A stretch of 64,000 nucleotides of DNA from Actinacidiphila paucisporea. Its GTDB lineage: Bacteria; Actinomycetota; Actinomycetes; Streptomycetales; Streptomycetaceae. The stretch's first letter is position 1, and the number at the start of each line of letters is the position of its first letter. The position numbers and the translations under genes were made by a program. Shown piece after piece: positions 49,949 to 58,707 of the stretch. Location: the NCBI RefSeq assembly GCF_900142575.1, contig NZ_FRBI01000004.1:336874-400873 (forward strand), given 5' to 3'. The notes under the pieces were generated by a model. That model did not search any database. It was not told the DNA's origin and was given only the letters and a program-made list of their open reading frames with translations.

Positions 49949-51285
49949 TGGGCGGCACCGCGGCCCGGGGCGGGCGTCGGCACACCGTCGTCGTCGACCT
50001 CGGTTTCGGCGACGCGGGCAAGGGCGCCACCGTCGACCGGCTCTGCCGGTCCGGCGGTGTCGCCGCCGTCGTCCGCTTCAACGGCGGCGCGCAGGCCGCC
50101 CACAACGTCGTCACGTCCGACGGCCGCCACCACACCTTCGCCCAGTTCGGCTCCGGCACCCTGCGCGGGGTGCCGACCCTGCTGTCCCGCTTCACCGCGG
50201 TGGACCCTCTCGCGCTCGCCGCCGAGGCCGACCACCTGCGCGCCCTGGGCGTACCGGACCCGTACGCCCTGATCGCCGTCGACCGGGAGGCGCCGCTGAC
50301 CACGCCCTACCACGCGGCGGCCAACCGGCTGCGCGAGCAGGCCAGGGGCGAGGCCCGGCACGGCTCGTGCGGGATGGGGGTGGGGGAGACCGCCCGCTAC
50401 GCGCTGGCCCACCCCGGTGAGGCGCCGACCGCCGGGGACTGCGTCTCACGCCCCCGCCTGCTGCGCCGGCTGCGGCTGCTGCGGGACCGGCTCACCGACG
50501 AGCTGGGCCCGCTGGCCGCCCCGCCGCTGGAGGCGTGCGCCGAGGCGTACGTGGCCTTCGCCCGGGCCGTACGGCTCACCGGCGGGACCCGCCTGGCCGA
50601 ACTGGCCGCGCGCGGGCCGCTGGTCTTCGAGGGCGCCCAGGGGGTCCTGCTCGACGAATGGCACGGCTTCCACCCGTTCACCACCTGGTCGACCACCACT
50701 TTCGCGCACGCCGAGACGCTGCTGGCCGAGGCGGGAGCGGCGGGCGAAGGGCTGCGGCTCGGCGTGGTGCGGACGTACACCACCCGGCACGGTCCGGGGC
50801 CGCTGGTGACCGAGGACCCCGAGCTGGCCGCGCTGCTGCCCGAACCGCACAACGGCCACGGCCGCTGGCAGGGCGCCTTCCGCGTCGGCCACTTCGACGC
50901 GGTCGCGCACACCTACGCCGTCGAGACCTGCGGGGGAGTGGACGCGCTGGCCGTCACCCACCTGGACGCGCCCCGCCGCTGCCGGGGCCTGCGGATCTGC
51001 CGCGGCTACGGCATCGACGGCGCCCTGGTCGAGCGGCTGCCGCCCGGGCCGCCCGGCGACCTGGCGCGGCAGGCGGAGCTGACCGGGCGGATGCTGCGCG
51101 CGGCGCCCGCCCTGTGGGACACCCCGAGCAGCGACCCGCGCCTGTGGAGCGAGGCGATCGGGTCACTGCTCGGGGCGCCGGTGATGCTGGAGTCCTCGGG
51201 GGCCGCCCGTCAGCGGGTCAGGGAGCTGCGGTCTATGGGGAAGTCGAAATACGTGTCGGGGAAGGTCTCGGAGGCGAGCGTGTAG
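49948..51285 (+). CDS. Divergent adenylosuccinate synthetase-like protein
   Basis: 445 residues, PurA fold. 'VVDLGFGDAGKGATVDRLCR' keeps the GTP P-loop and catalytic Asp (GDxGKG; E changed to A). 'VRFNGGAQAAHNVVTSDGRH' keeps the catalytic His. 'VFEGAQGVLLDEWHGFHPFT' and 'VRTYTTRHGPGPLVTEDPE' match PurA blocks. The aspartate-binding TTTGRxRR loop is replaced by 'NGHGRWQGAFRVGHFDAVAH'. It is therefore likely a paralogue ligating a different amine or acid to IMP or another nucleotide, not housekeeping PurA. The last 25 residues overlap the VanX-like gene on the other strand. Partner genes: NrtR-like and VWA-like. Confidence 0.78.
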   Translation: MGGTAARGGRRHTVVVDLGFGDAGKGATVDRLCRSGGVAAVVRFNGGAQAAHNVVTSDGRHHTFAQFGSGTLRGVPTLLSRFTAVDPLALAAEADHLRALGVPDPYALIAVDREAPLTTPYHAAANRLREQARGEARHGSCGMGVGETARYALAHPGEAPTAGDCVSRPRLLRRLRLLRDRLTDELGPLAAPPLEACAEAYVAFARAVRLTGGTRLAELAARGPLVFEGAQGVLLDEWHGFHPFTTWSTTTFAHAETLLAEAGAAGEGLRLGVVRTYTTRHGPGPLVTEDPELAALLPEPHNGHGRWQGAFRVGHFDAVAHTYAVETCGGVDALAVTHLDAPRRCRGLRICRGYGIDGALVERLPPGPPGDLARQAELTGRMLRAAPALWDTPSSDPRLWSEAIGSLLGAPVMLESSGAARQRVRELRSMGKSKYVSGKVSEASV

Positions 51286-52034
51286 TGCCACCACTCCTCG
51301 GGCAGGTTGGTGAAGCCCTGCGCCTGCATGGCGTTCACCAGCAGCATCCGGTTGGCGTGCTGCACGCCCTGGATCCGCGGGTCCAGGGTGTGGGCGAGGG
51401 TGTCGAAGCAGTCGTAACCGGTGCCCATGTCCAGCGAGTTGTCGGGGAAGCGCTGGTCCTTCGGCCCGTAGCACGGCGTCAGCGGTTCACCGGGCCGGTA
51501 GGGGCGGGTGGGCCTGGCCGGCAGCGGGACGATCGTCAGGTCCATGGTGCTGCCGCGGCTGTGGCCGGATTTCGCGGCGATGTAACCGTCCTCGAACAAC
51601 CGGGTCTTGTCGACCTGCGGATAGAACTCCGCCTTCATCTTCGTGTCGTTCAGGTCCTCCGCCCAGGTGACGAAGCTGTCGACGGCCCGCTGCGGCCGGT
51701 AGCAGTCGTAGACCTTGAGGGTGTAGCCGCTGCGCAGCAACCGCACCTGCGCGCGGTGCAGCCCCTCGGCTGCGGCCCTGGTCAGGATGCACATCGGCTT
51801 GCGGTAGCCGTCGATGGGCGCGCCGGTGAAGTTGTGCGGGGTGTAGTAGCGGATCTCCTGGACGATCGTCGGGTCCACGTCCCGCAGCGCGACGAACTGC
51901 GCGGGCGCCTTGGGCTCCGGGTGCGCGGGATGCCCGGCGCGCGCCTGCACCGGGCCGCCCGTGGCGACGGCGACCAGTGTGGCGACAGCGGGGACGAGTG
52001 CTCGCAGTAGAGAGCTGAGTTTCGGCATGCCCAT
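51210..52034 (-). CDS. Secreted VanX-type D-Ala-D-Ala dipeptidase (M15D)
   Basis: 274 residues. Signal peptide 1-32 ('LSSLLRALVPAVATLVAVAT'). 'YYTPHNFTGAPIDGYRKPMC' and 'YDCYRPQRAVDSFVTWAEDL' (substrate Arg) are followed by zinc ligands in 'SGHSRGSTMDLTIVPLP' (His, Asp) and 'NLPEEWWHYTLASETFPDTY' (Glu, His). It would hydrolyse D-Ala-D-Ala or related dipeptides outside the cell; as it is exported and has no vanHA neighbours, cell-wall recycling rather than vancomycin resistance is likely. Start ATG 52034 or 52028. Its 3' end overlaps the PurA-like gene by 76 bp on the opposite strand. Confidence 0.9.
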   Translation of the reverse strand: MGMPKLSSLLRALVPAVATLVAVATGGPVQARAGHPAHPEPKAPAQFVALRDVDPTIVQEIRYYTPHNFTGAPIDGYRKPMCILTRAAAEGLHRAQVRLLRSGYTLKVYDCYRPQRAVDSFVTWAEDLNDTKMKAEFYPQVDKTRLFEDGYIAAKSGHSRGSTMDLTIVPLPARPTRPYRPGEPLTPCYGPKDQRFPDNSLDMGTGYDCFDTLAHTLDPRIQGVQHANRMLLVNAMQAQGFTNLPEEWWHYTLASETFPDTYFDFPIDRSSLTR

Positions 52035-52074
52035 GGACTATCAGGTCCCGGGCGTGCCGCGACAGATGATCGGA

Positions 52075-52086
52075 TACAGTCCGGGC
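52075..52086 (+). promoter_or_regulatory. -10 box, leaderless start
   Basis: TACAGT at 52075-52080, 6 nt, then GTG 52087. Supports GTG 52087 over the in-frame ATG 52066. Confidence 0.45.
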
Positions 52087-52650
52087 GTGTCCGCTGCCGC
52101 TCCAGTGCCCCAGACGACGCCTTTCGCACGCAATTCGCACTGCTCCGCGTGCGGTGCGCGCTACCCGGCCGACGCCGGCTGGCCGCGCCGCTGCCCGGCC
52201 TGCGGCACCGTCGCCTACCGCAACCCGCTGCCGGTCGCCGTCGCCCTGCTGCCGGTCCGCGGCCCGCGGGGCGACGGCCTGGTCGTCATCCGCCGCGCGA
52301 TCCAGCCCAGCCGCGGGCAACTCGCGCTGCCCGGCGGCTTCATCGACCACGGGGAGAGCTGGGAGCACGCCGTCACCCGCGAGCTGTCCGAGGAGACCGG
52401 CATCATCGCGGACGCCTCCGACGTCGTGCTCGCCGACGCCCTCACCGACGAGGCCGGCTACCTGCTGCTGTTCGGGCTGCTGCCGCGGCGCGACGCGGGC
52501 GACCTGCCGCCCTCGGTCCCCACCGACGAGACCGAGGGCCACCAGGTGGTCTACGCGCCCGAGGAGTTGGGCTTCCCCCTGCACACCCAGGCGGCCGGCC
52601 GCTGGTTCGCCGGCGGCTACGACCCGGCGCCGCGCACCCGTACGGTGTAG
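52087..52650 (+). CDS. Zinc-ribbon Nudix hydrolase
   Basis: 187 residues. The N-terminal C4 zinc ribbon 'CSACGARYPADAGWPRRCPA' plus CGTVAYRNPLP is followed by the Nudix fold; box 'GGFIDHGESWEHAVTRELSE' with ETGI fits the consensus. Similar to NADH-pyrophosphatase-like (NudC-type) and related Nudix proteins with a ribbon, but the NudC SQPWPFPxS motif is absent. Substrate unknown. Leaderless-type start at GTG 52087. Its stop lies inside the 3' end of the GH31 gene (34-bp tail-to-tail overlap). Confidence 0.83.
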   Translation: MSAAAPVPQTTPFARNSHCSACGARYPADAGWPRRCPACGTVAYRNPLPVAVALLPVRGPRGDGLVVIRRAIQPSRGQLALPGGFIDHGESWEHAVTRELSEETGIIADASDVVLADALTDEAGYLLLFGLLPRRDAGDLPPSVPTDETEGHQVVYAPEELGFPLHTQAAGRWFAGGYDPAPRTRTV

Positions 52651-55010
52651 GCGGGCACCGCACCGCCGTCCCGCTCGACGACCACCGCGCCGTCCTCCCA
52701 CCGCGACACGAAGCGCTCCATCCGCGGCCTGCCCCATCCCTCGGGGTCGCCGCTGAAGACCACACCGCCGCCCGTACGCCCCTGCCGCGGCGCCCACACC
52801 TCCAGCTCCGTGCCGCCGTCCGCGCCCGCGACGGGCAGCACGGCGCCCGCCCTGGCCAGCACTGGTATCCGGCCGAGCGGTGCGTCGAGCAGCACCTGGG
52901 CGCGCCCGCGGTGCGGCTCGCCGGTCGCGGTGTCGTACCACAGCCCGCGCGGCAGCCGTACCGCCCTGGTCGTGGCCCCCGGCTCCATCACCGGTGCCAC
53001 CAGCAGCGAATCCCCCAGCAGGAAGGCGTCACCGCACTCGCGCAGCGCCCGGTCGCCGGGCGAATTCCACCACAGGGGACGTACGTACGGCGCCCCGGTG
53101 CGGTGCGCGACATGCGCGAGGGTGTCCAGATACGGCAGCAGCCTGGCCCGCCCGGCCAGCGCAGCCCTGGCGTGGCCGAGCACCTGGGGGCCGAACTCCC
53201 ACGGCTCCCGGCGCCCCGCGTCGATCGCCGAGTGCGTGCGGAAGAACGGCAGGTAGGCGCCCAGTTGGAACCAGCGCAGATACAGCTCGGGCGACGGCGA
53301 CCCGGTGAAACCGCCCACGTCGGGACCCGAGTACGGCACCCCGCACAGGCCGAGTCCCAGCACCAGCGCCAGCGACGCCCGCAGGCCCGCCCAGCCGGTC
53401 GCCACATCGCCGGACCACGTGCCGCCGTATCGCTGCATGCCCGCCCAGCCCGACCGGGAGAAGAGGAACGGGCGCTGCTCGGGGCGCAGTTCGCGCAGCC
53501 CCTCGTATCCGGCGCGGGCCATCGTCAGGCCGTAGACGTTGTGCGCCTCGCGGTGGTCGCCGCCGCGGCCGTCCAGCGCGTGCCGGGCCGAGCGCGGCAG
53601 GCTGGCGTCGCCGAACGCGGCGAAGGACACCGGCTCGTTCATGTCGTGCCACACCCCGGCGAAGCCCTGCGCGAGCCGCTCGGCGTACAGCTCGCCCCAC
53701 CACCGGCGCACCCGGGGGTCGGTGAAGTCGGGGAAGACCGCATCGCCCGGCCACACCACGCCCCGCACCTCACCGCCGCGCGCGTCACGCACGAACGCGC
53801 CCGCCGCCCGGCCCCCTTCGTAGACCCCGTATCCCGGCTCGGCCTTCACCGCGGGGTCCACGATCGACACCAGCCGTACCCCCTGCCCGGCCAACTCCCG
53901 CGCCAGGCCCGGCAGGTCGGGGAAGCGCCTCGGGTCGGCGGTGAAGATCCGGTGGCCGTCGAAGTGGTCGATGTCCAGATGCAGCGCCGACAGCGGCAGC
54001 CCGTGCTCGCGGTAGCCGGCGACGACCCGGCGGACCTCCTGCGCGCTGCCGAAGCCCCACCGCGAGTGGTGCGGGCCCAGTGCCCAGCGCGGCGGCACCG
54101 CGGGCCGCCCGGTCAGCGCGGTCCAGCCGGCCAGGACCCGGGACGGCGTACCGGTGACGACCCAGTAGCGCAGCGGGCCGCCGTCCATCCGCACCTCGCA
54201 GCCGCCCCGCCGGTCATGGCCGGAGCCCGCGCCCTCCTCGCCGTCGCGCAGGGTGATCCGGCCGTCCCAGGTGTTGTCGTGGAAGACCAGGTGGCAGCCC
54301 GCGTCGGCGACCACCATCTGCACCGGCATGGTGATGTACAGCGGGTCGTCGCCGGGCTCGAAGGATCCGCCGGGGTCGGTGTTCCACAGCCGGTAGGTGC
54401 CCGCAGGGAGCCGCGGTCCCGCAGCCCGGCCGCCCAGACCGTAGACCCGGGCGTCGGCCGGCGTCTCCGAGCGCTGCACCCAGCGGGCGACGCCCCGCTC
54501 CTGCTGTGCACCGACCGGGTCCCACCAGCGCGGCGGCAGCTCGCGGCGCAGCAGCCGGCCGCCGGGGGTGCGGATCTCCACCGCCCCGTGCCGCGAGATC
54601 CGCACCGTCACGCGCTCGGAGACCACCCGCCAGCCGTCCACGTCGGGTTCGAGCACCGCCCGCTCGTCGGCCTCCGGGAGGCCGCCGCCCGGCCGCTCCC
54701 GCGACGAGCCCCGCCTCGGGGTGCCCGCCACCGCGTACGACGGCTCGGGCTCCGCGCCGTCCCAGCCGCAGAAGACGGCGCCGCCGACCCCGACCCGCAC
54801 ACGCAGCTCCGACCGGGCGAAGCGGACGGAGCCGCCGCCCGGCATCGGCTCGGCCTCCAGCGCCGCCCCCGGCACCCGCGCCCGCTCCGCTCCGCGCCGC
54901 GGCAGGTCGCGGGCGTCGGTGCGCTGCCGGCGCCACGCCGACCTGGCAGAACGCCGTCCCTGGGCGGAACCCGCCATCCGTATCGACCGCAGCAGGTCCC
55001 GAGCATCCAT
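52617..55010 (-). CDS. GH31 alpha-glucosidase
   Basis: 797 residues, cytoplasmic (no signal). The N-terminal beta-domain is about 50-270. The GH31 (beta/alpha)8 barrel has 'LSALHLDIDHFDGHRIFTAD', the nucleophile Asp in 'GFAGVWHDMNEPVSFAAFGD' and acid/base Asp in 'YGGTWSGDVATGWAGLRASL'. 'PYSGPDVGGFTGSPSPELYL' and 'LPFFRTHSAIDAGRREPWEF' are typical barrel ends, and a C-terminal beta-domain follows. Hydrolyses terminal alpha-glucosides, possibly maltooligosaccharides. The first 45 residues are Arg/Ala-rich and may not be conserved. ATG 55010 chosen as the first Met before the beta-domain. Monocistronic. Confidence 0.93.
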   Translation of the reverse strand: MDARDLLRSIRMAGSAQGRRSARSAWRRQRTDARDLPRRGAERARVPGAALEAEPMPGGGSVRFARSELRVRVGVGGAVFCGWDGAEPEPSYAVAGTPRRGSSRERPGGGLPEADERAVLEPDVDGWRVVSERVTVRISRHGAVEIRTPGGRLLRRELPPRWWDPVGAQQERGVARWVQRSETPADARVYGLGGRAAGPRLPAGTYRLWNTDPGGSFEPGDDPLYITMPVQMVVADAGCHLVFHDNTWDGRITLRDGEEGAGSGHDRRGGCEVRMDGGPLRYWVVTGTPSRVLAGWTALTGRPAVPPRWALGPHHSRWGFGSAQEVRRVVAGYREHGLPLSALHLDIDHFDGHRIFTADPRRFPDLPGLARELAGQGVRLVSIVDPAVKAEPGYGVYEGGRAAGAFVRDARGGEVRGVVWPGDAVFPDFTDPRVRRWWGELYAERLAQGFAGVWHDMNEPVSFAAFGDASLPRSARHALDGRGGDHREAHNVYGLTMARAGYEGLRELRPEQRPFLFSRSGWAGMQRYGGTWSGDVATGWAGLRASLALVLGLGLCGVPYSGPDVGGFTGSPSPELYLRWFQLGAYLPFFRTHSAIDAGRREPWEFGPQVLGHARAALAGRARLLPYLDTLAHVAHRTGAPYVRPLWWNSPGDRALRECGDAFLLGDSLLVAPVMEPGATTRAVRLPRGLWYDTATGEPHRGRAQVLLDAPLGRIPVLARAGAVLPVAGADGGTELEVWAPRQGRTGGGVVFSGDPEGWGRPRMERFVSRWEDGAVVVERDGGAVPAYTVRVRGAGS

Positions 55011-55194
55011 GGCCCCCAGCTTCTCACCGCCCACGCACGCCACGCCGACCGTTCAGCCGGTGTTCACCTTCGGGTGCGGCCGCGCGGTCCACATATCCGG
55101 CGCCGCGCACCTGTGGGGGGCCGCCCTGGCGCGGTGGTCGATCACATGGCATCGTCCTGACCAGCCGTGCCGTGGACCGTCCTGGAGCCGCCCC

Positions 55195-57213
55195 ATGACC
55201 CGTAAGACCGAAGCCGACCGAGCGCCGGAAGCCCTGTGGACCCCGGGCCCCGAACGCGTCGCCCGGGCGTCGGTGACCCGCTTCCAGCGGTGGGCGAACG
55301 AGCGGCACGGCGCCCCCGCCGTGCTGCCGGACGACCCGCAGGGCGGCTACGCGGCGCTGCACGCCTGGTCGGTGCGCGAGCCGGGCACCTTCTGGCGGGC
55401 GCTCACCGAGTGGTACGACGTGCGCTTCGGCGCCCCCGCCGAGACCGTCCTCGCCGACGCCTCGATGCCCGGCGCCCGCTGGTTCCCCGGCGCGACCGTC
55501 AACTACGCCGAGCACGCGCTGCGGCCCGCCCTGGACGCCGGCCGCGCCGACCTGCCCGCGGTGCTGTACGTCGACGAGCGCATGGAGACCGGCGTCCTGA
55601 GCTGGGCGGAGCTGTCCCGGCAGGTCGCCTCGCTCGCCGCGGCGCTGCGCCGGCTCGGCGTGACCCCCGGCGACCGGGTCAGCGGCTACCTGCCGAACAT
55701 CCCGCAGGCCGTCGTCGCGCTGCTCGCCACCGCCGCGGTGGGCGGCGTGTGGACCTCCTGCGCCCCCGACTTCGGCGCCCGCAGCGTCCTGGACCGCTTC
55801 CAGCAGGTCGAACCCGTCGTCCTGTTCACCGTTGACGGATACCGCTACGGCGGCAAGGAGCACGACAGGACCCGCGTCGTCGCCGAGACCCGGGCCGGCC
55901 TGCCGTCCCTGCTCGCGACCGTGCACATCCCGCTGCTGGGCACCCCGGCGCCCGAAGGCGCCCTGGAATGGCGGGACCTGGTCGCCGACGCCCCGCAACC
56001 GGTCTACGAGCAGGTGCCGTTCGACCACCCGCTGTGGGTGCTGTACTCGTCGGGCACCACCGGACTGCCCAAGGCGATCGTCCAGTCCCAGGGCGGCATC
56101 CTGCTCGAACACCTCAAGCAGACCGGACTGCACCTCGACCTCGGCCCCGACGACCGCTTCTTCTGGTACACCTCCACCGGCTGGATGATGTGGAATTTCC
56201 TGGTGTCCGGACTGCTGGTCGGCGCGACCGTGGTCCTCTACGACGGCAGCCCCGGCTACCCCGCGATCGAGGCGCAGTGGCGGGTCGCCGAGCAGACCGG
56301 CACCACCGTCTTCGGCACCTCGGCCGCGTACGTCATCGCCTGCCGCAAGGCCGGGGTGCACCCGGGGCGGGACTTCGACCTGTCGCGGGTCGGCTGTGTC
56401 GCCACCACCGGCTCACCGCTGCCGCCCGACGGCTTCCGCTGGCTGCACGACGAGATCGCCGAGGACCTATGGATCGCCTCGGTCAGCGGCGGCACCGACG
56501 TGTGCAGCTGCTTCGCCGGCGGGGTGCCGACGCTGCCGGTCTACGTCGGCGAGCTGCAGGCGGCGTGCCTGGGCACCGACCTGCAGGCGTGGGACGCCCA
56601 GGGCAGGCCGGTGGTGGACGAGGTCGGCGAGCTGGTCGTCACCAACCCGATGCCGTCGATGCCGGTGCGCTTCTGGAACGATCCCGACGACGCCCGCTAC
56701 CGCGAGAGCTACTTCGAGACGTTCCCCGGCGTGTGGCGGCACGGCGACTGGATCACCCTCACCGCGCGCGGCACCGTGGTCATCCACGGCCGCTCCGACT
56801 CGACGCTCAACCGGCAGGGCGTACGGATGGGTTCCGCCGACATCTACGAGGTCGTCGAGCGCCTCCCGGAGGTCCGCGAGTCACTGGTCATCGGCATCGA
56901 GGAGCCGGACGGCGGCTACTGGATGCCGCTGTTCGTCCAGCTCGCGGAGGGCGCGAAGCTGACCGACGCGCTGCGCGCCCGGATCAACGACGCGATCCGC
57001 GCCCAGCTGTCGCCGCGCCACGTGCCCGACGAGATCATCGCGGTGCCCGGCGTCCCGCACACCCTCACCGGCAAGCGGATCGAGGTCCCGGTCAAGCGGC
57101 TGCTCCAGGGCACCGAGCTGGACAAGGCCGTCAACCCCGGCTCGGTGGACGACCTCGACGTGCTGCGCCACTACGAGCGGCTGGGCGCGGAACGCGCCGC
57201 GGGCCGCGCGTAG
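55195..57213 (+). CDS. Acetoacetyl-CoA synthetase
   Basis: 672 residues, ANL superfamily. The N-terminal ACAS_N is 'FWRALTEWYDVRFGAPAETV'. A3 core 'VLYSSGTTGLPKAIVQSQGG' binds ATP. 'FFWYTSTGWMMWNFLVSGLL', 'SGGTDVCSCFAGGVPTLPVY' and 'RQGVRMGSADIYEVVERLPE' are acetoacetate-CoA ligase signatures; the catalytic Lys is in 'PHTLTGKRIEVPVKRLLQGT'. Converts acetoacetate, ATP and CoA to acetoacetyl-CoA, feeding ketone-body or poly-beta-hydroxy and leucine-catabolism pathways. Length matches the family (650-680). GGAG precedes ATG 55195. Not in an operon. Confidence 0.93.
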   Translation: MTRKTEADRAPEALWTPGPERVARASVTRFQRWANERHGAPAVLPDDPQGGYAALHAWSVREPGTFWRALTEWYDVRFGAPAETVLADASMPGARWFPGATVNYAEHALRPALDAGRADLPAVLYVDERMETGVLSWAELSRQVASLAAALRRLGVTPGDRVSGYLPNIPQAVVALLATAAVGGVWTSCAPDFGARSVLDRFQQVEPVVLFTVDGYRYGGKEHDRTRVVAETRAGLPSLLATVHIPLLGTPAPEGALEWRDLVADAPQPVYEQVPFDHPLWVLYSSGTTGLPKAIVQSQGGILLEHLKQTGLHLDLGPDDRFFWYTSTGWMMWNFLVSGLLVGATVVLYDGSPGYPAIEAQWRVAEQTGTTVFGTSAAYVIACRKAGVHPGRDFDLSRVGCVATTGSPLPPDGFRWLHDEIAEDLWIASVSGGTDVCSCFAGGVPTLPVYVGELQAACLGTDLQAWDAQGRPVVDEVGELVVTNPMPSMPVRFWNDPDDARYRESYFETFPGVWRHGDWITLTARGTVVIHGRSDSTLNRQGVRMGSADIYEVVERLPEVRESLVIGIEEPDGGYWMPLFVQLAEGAKLTDALRARINDAIRAQLSPRHVPDEIIAVPGVPHTLTGKRIEVPVKRLLQGTELDKAVNPGSVDDLDVLRHYERLGAERAAGRA

Positions 57214-57296
57214 CGGCCGGCGAGGAGCTTCGCGACGGCGTACGGCGAGTGCGGGCGCCGGACCCGCGGGCGTACCTGGCCGGGCCCGACGCCTCG

Positions 57297-58625
57297 TCAA
57301 CCGCCGTACGTGTCCAGGGACTCGGCCAGCACGGCGGCGAAGTCACCGGCCAGCCGAGCGGTGTCCGGCGCCGCCAGATCCGCCGTGGTGATCCGCACCC
57401 CGGGCCCCGCGGCGATCCGGAAACGGGCACCGCCCGCCACCCACCAGCCGTGCGAGCGCAGCCCGTTGACCACCGCGGACTCGTCCCGCACCGGCACCCA
57501 CACATTCAGCCCGCTCGCTCCGTGCGCCCCGATTCCGTAGCCGTCGAGCGCCCCGATCAGCGCCTCACGCCGCTCGCGGTACGCGGTCGCCGCGGCGGCC
57601 ACCAGCGCGTCGGTGGCCGGATCGGTCATCAGCCGCACCACCGTCTCCTGCAGCACATGGCTGATCCAGCCCGAGGTCAGCAGCAGCCGGCCGTCGTGGC
57701 GGGCCAGCGTGGTCGCGTCGCAGGCCATGGCCGCCCAGCGCAGGTCGGTGCCCAGGTGCTTGGAGACGGTGCGGACATGCGCCCAGCGCGCCGGGCCGTC
57801 CGCACCGGCCGTCACCAGCGAGTGCAGCGGCCCGCCCGCGGTGTCCGCGCTGTGGTCGTCCTCCACCACCAGCACCTCGGGCGCCTCGGCCAGCACCGCG
57901 AGCAGATCGTCCCTGCGCCGCGCCGACATCCGTGAGCCGTACGCGTTCTGCGCCCGCGGACACAGCACCACCGCCCGTGCCCCGGCCCGCAGCGCCGACC
58001 TCAGCCCCTCGGGCCGCAGCCCCTCGTCGTCCACCGGCACCGCGACCGTACGCAGCCCCAACGCCGGTATGAGGTCCAGCAGATGGTGGAAGCCGGGGTC
58101 CTCCACCGCCACCGCGTCCCCCGGCCGCAGCTCCACCGACAGCAGCCGCGAGATGCAGTCGAGCGCCCCGTGCGCGAAGGTCACCCGCTCCTGCGGTACC
58201 CCGTCCCGCGCGAACCAGGCGCGGGACAGCTCCTCCAACTCCGCCAGCCGCGGCGACGCCCGGTGCGAGCGCGCGCCGGGCGACAGCCGGCCGGGCGGCA
58301 CCAGATCGGGCAGGAAGGCCGGGTCCGGGTGACCACCCGCCAGGTCGCGCAGCCCCTCCGGCACCCGCGGCGGCCGCCGCGAGGTCACCACCGGCGCCGG
58401 CGCCACCACCGTGCCGCCCCGCCCCCTGGTCACCACGATGCCGCGGCGGCGCAGCTCCTTGTAGGCCGTCGCCACCGTCCCCGGGCTCACCCCCAGAGCG
58501 TCGGCCAGGCCGCGCACCGGCGGCAGTGCCTCGCCCGGCCGCAACCTGCCCTCGCTGACCGCGCGTTCGGCCGAGGCGGAAATCTCCCTGGCCGTCGCAC
58601 CGTGGATCGCATATTGTGTCGGCAC
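57297..58625 (-). CDS. MocR-type GntR/aminotransferase regulator
   Basis: 442 residues. The GntR winged helix is 1-78 ('RLRPGEALPPVRGLADALGV', 'SPGTVATAYKELRRRGIVV'), linker about 80-100, then a fold-type I aminotransferase domain. PLP Lys in 'HVRTVSKHLGTDLRWAAMAC', cofactor Asp/Tyr region 'VVLCPRAQNAYGSRMSARRR'. MocR proteins sense PLP or amino-acid ligands and regulate the divergent gene, here an MFS exporter. The promoter has TTGCCA-17-CATAAT and a GntR-type dyad. GTG 58625 lies 7 nt after the -10, so it may be leaderless. Confidence 0.9.
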   Translation of the reverse strand: MPTQYAIHGATAREISASAERAVSEGRLRPGEALPPVRGLADALGVSPGTVATAYKELRRRGIVVTRGRGGTVVAPAPVVTSRRPPRVPEGLRDLAGGHPDPAFLPDLVPPGRLSPGARSHRASPRLAELEELSRAWFARDGVPQERVTFAHGALDCISRLLSVELRPGDAVAVEDPGFHHLLDLIPALGLRTVAVPVDDEGLRPEGLRSALRAGARAVVLCPRAQNAYGSRMSARRRDDLLAVLAEAPEVLVVEDDHSADTAGGPLHSLVTAGADGPARWAHVRTVSKHLGTDLRWAAMACDATTLARHDGRLLLTSGWISHVLQETVVRLMTDPATDALVAAAATAYRERREALIGALDGYGIGAHGASGLNVWVPVRDESAVVNGLRSHGWWVAGGARFRIAAGPGVRITTADLAAPDTARLAGDFAAVLAESLDTYGG

Positions 58626-58632
58626 AGAGATG

Positions 58633-58661
58633 ATTATGTATCAATACAAACGCGTTGGCAA
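58633..58661 (-). promoter_or_regulatory. MocR promoter with GntR-type operator
   Basis: Minus strand: -35 TTGCCA (58656-58661), 17-nt spacer, -10 CATAAT (58633-58638). The dyad TGTATCAATACA (58637-58648) overlaps the spacer and the -10 edge, the expected place for autorepression and control of the divergent exporter. Confidence 0.75.
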
Positions 58662-58707
58662 GTGCGCGACCGACGGCACGCCACCGCCGATCCGAGGACG
58701 TGATGCC

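Noticed and set aside
49948..51285. Phage-type PurZ (2-aminoadenylosuccinate synthetase) or housekeeping PurA
   Set aside because: No DatZ/MazZ or phage polymerase nearby, and the aspartate-binding loop is missing, so neither assignment is supported.
51210..52034. Vancomycin-resistance operon
   Set aside because: The dipeptidase has a signal peptide and no vanS/R/H/A neighbours; cytoplasmic VanX is required for resistance.
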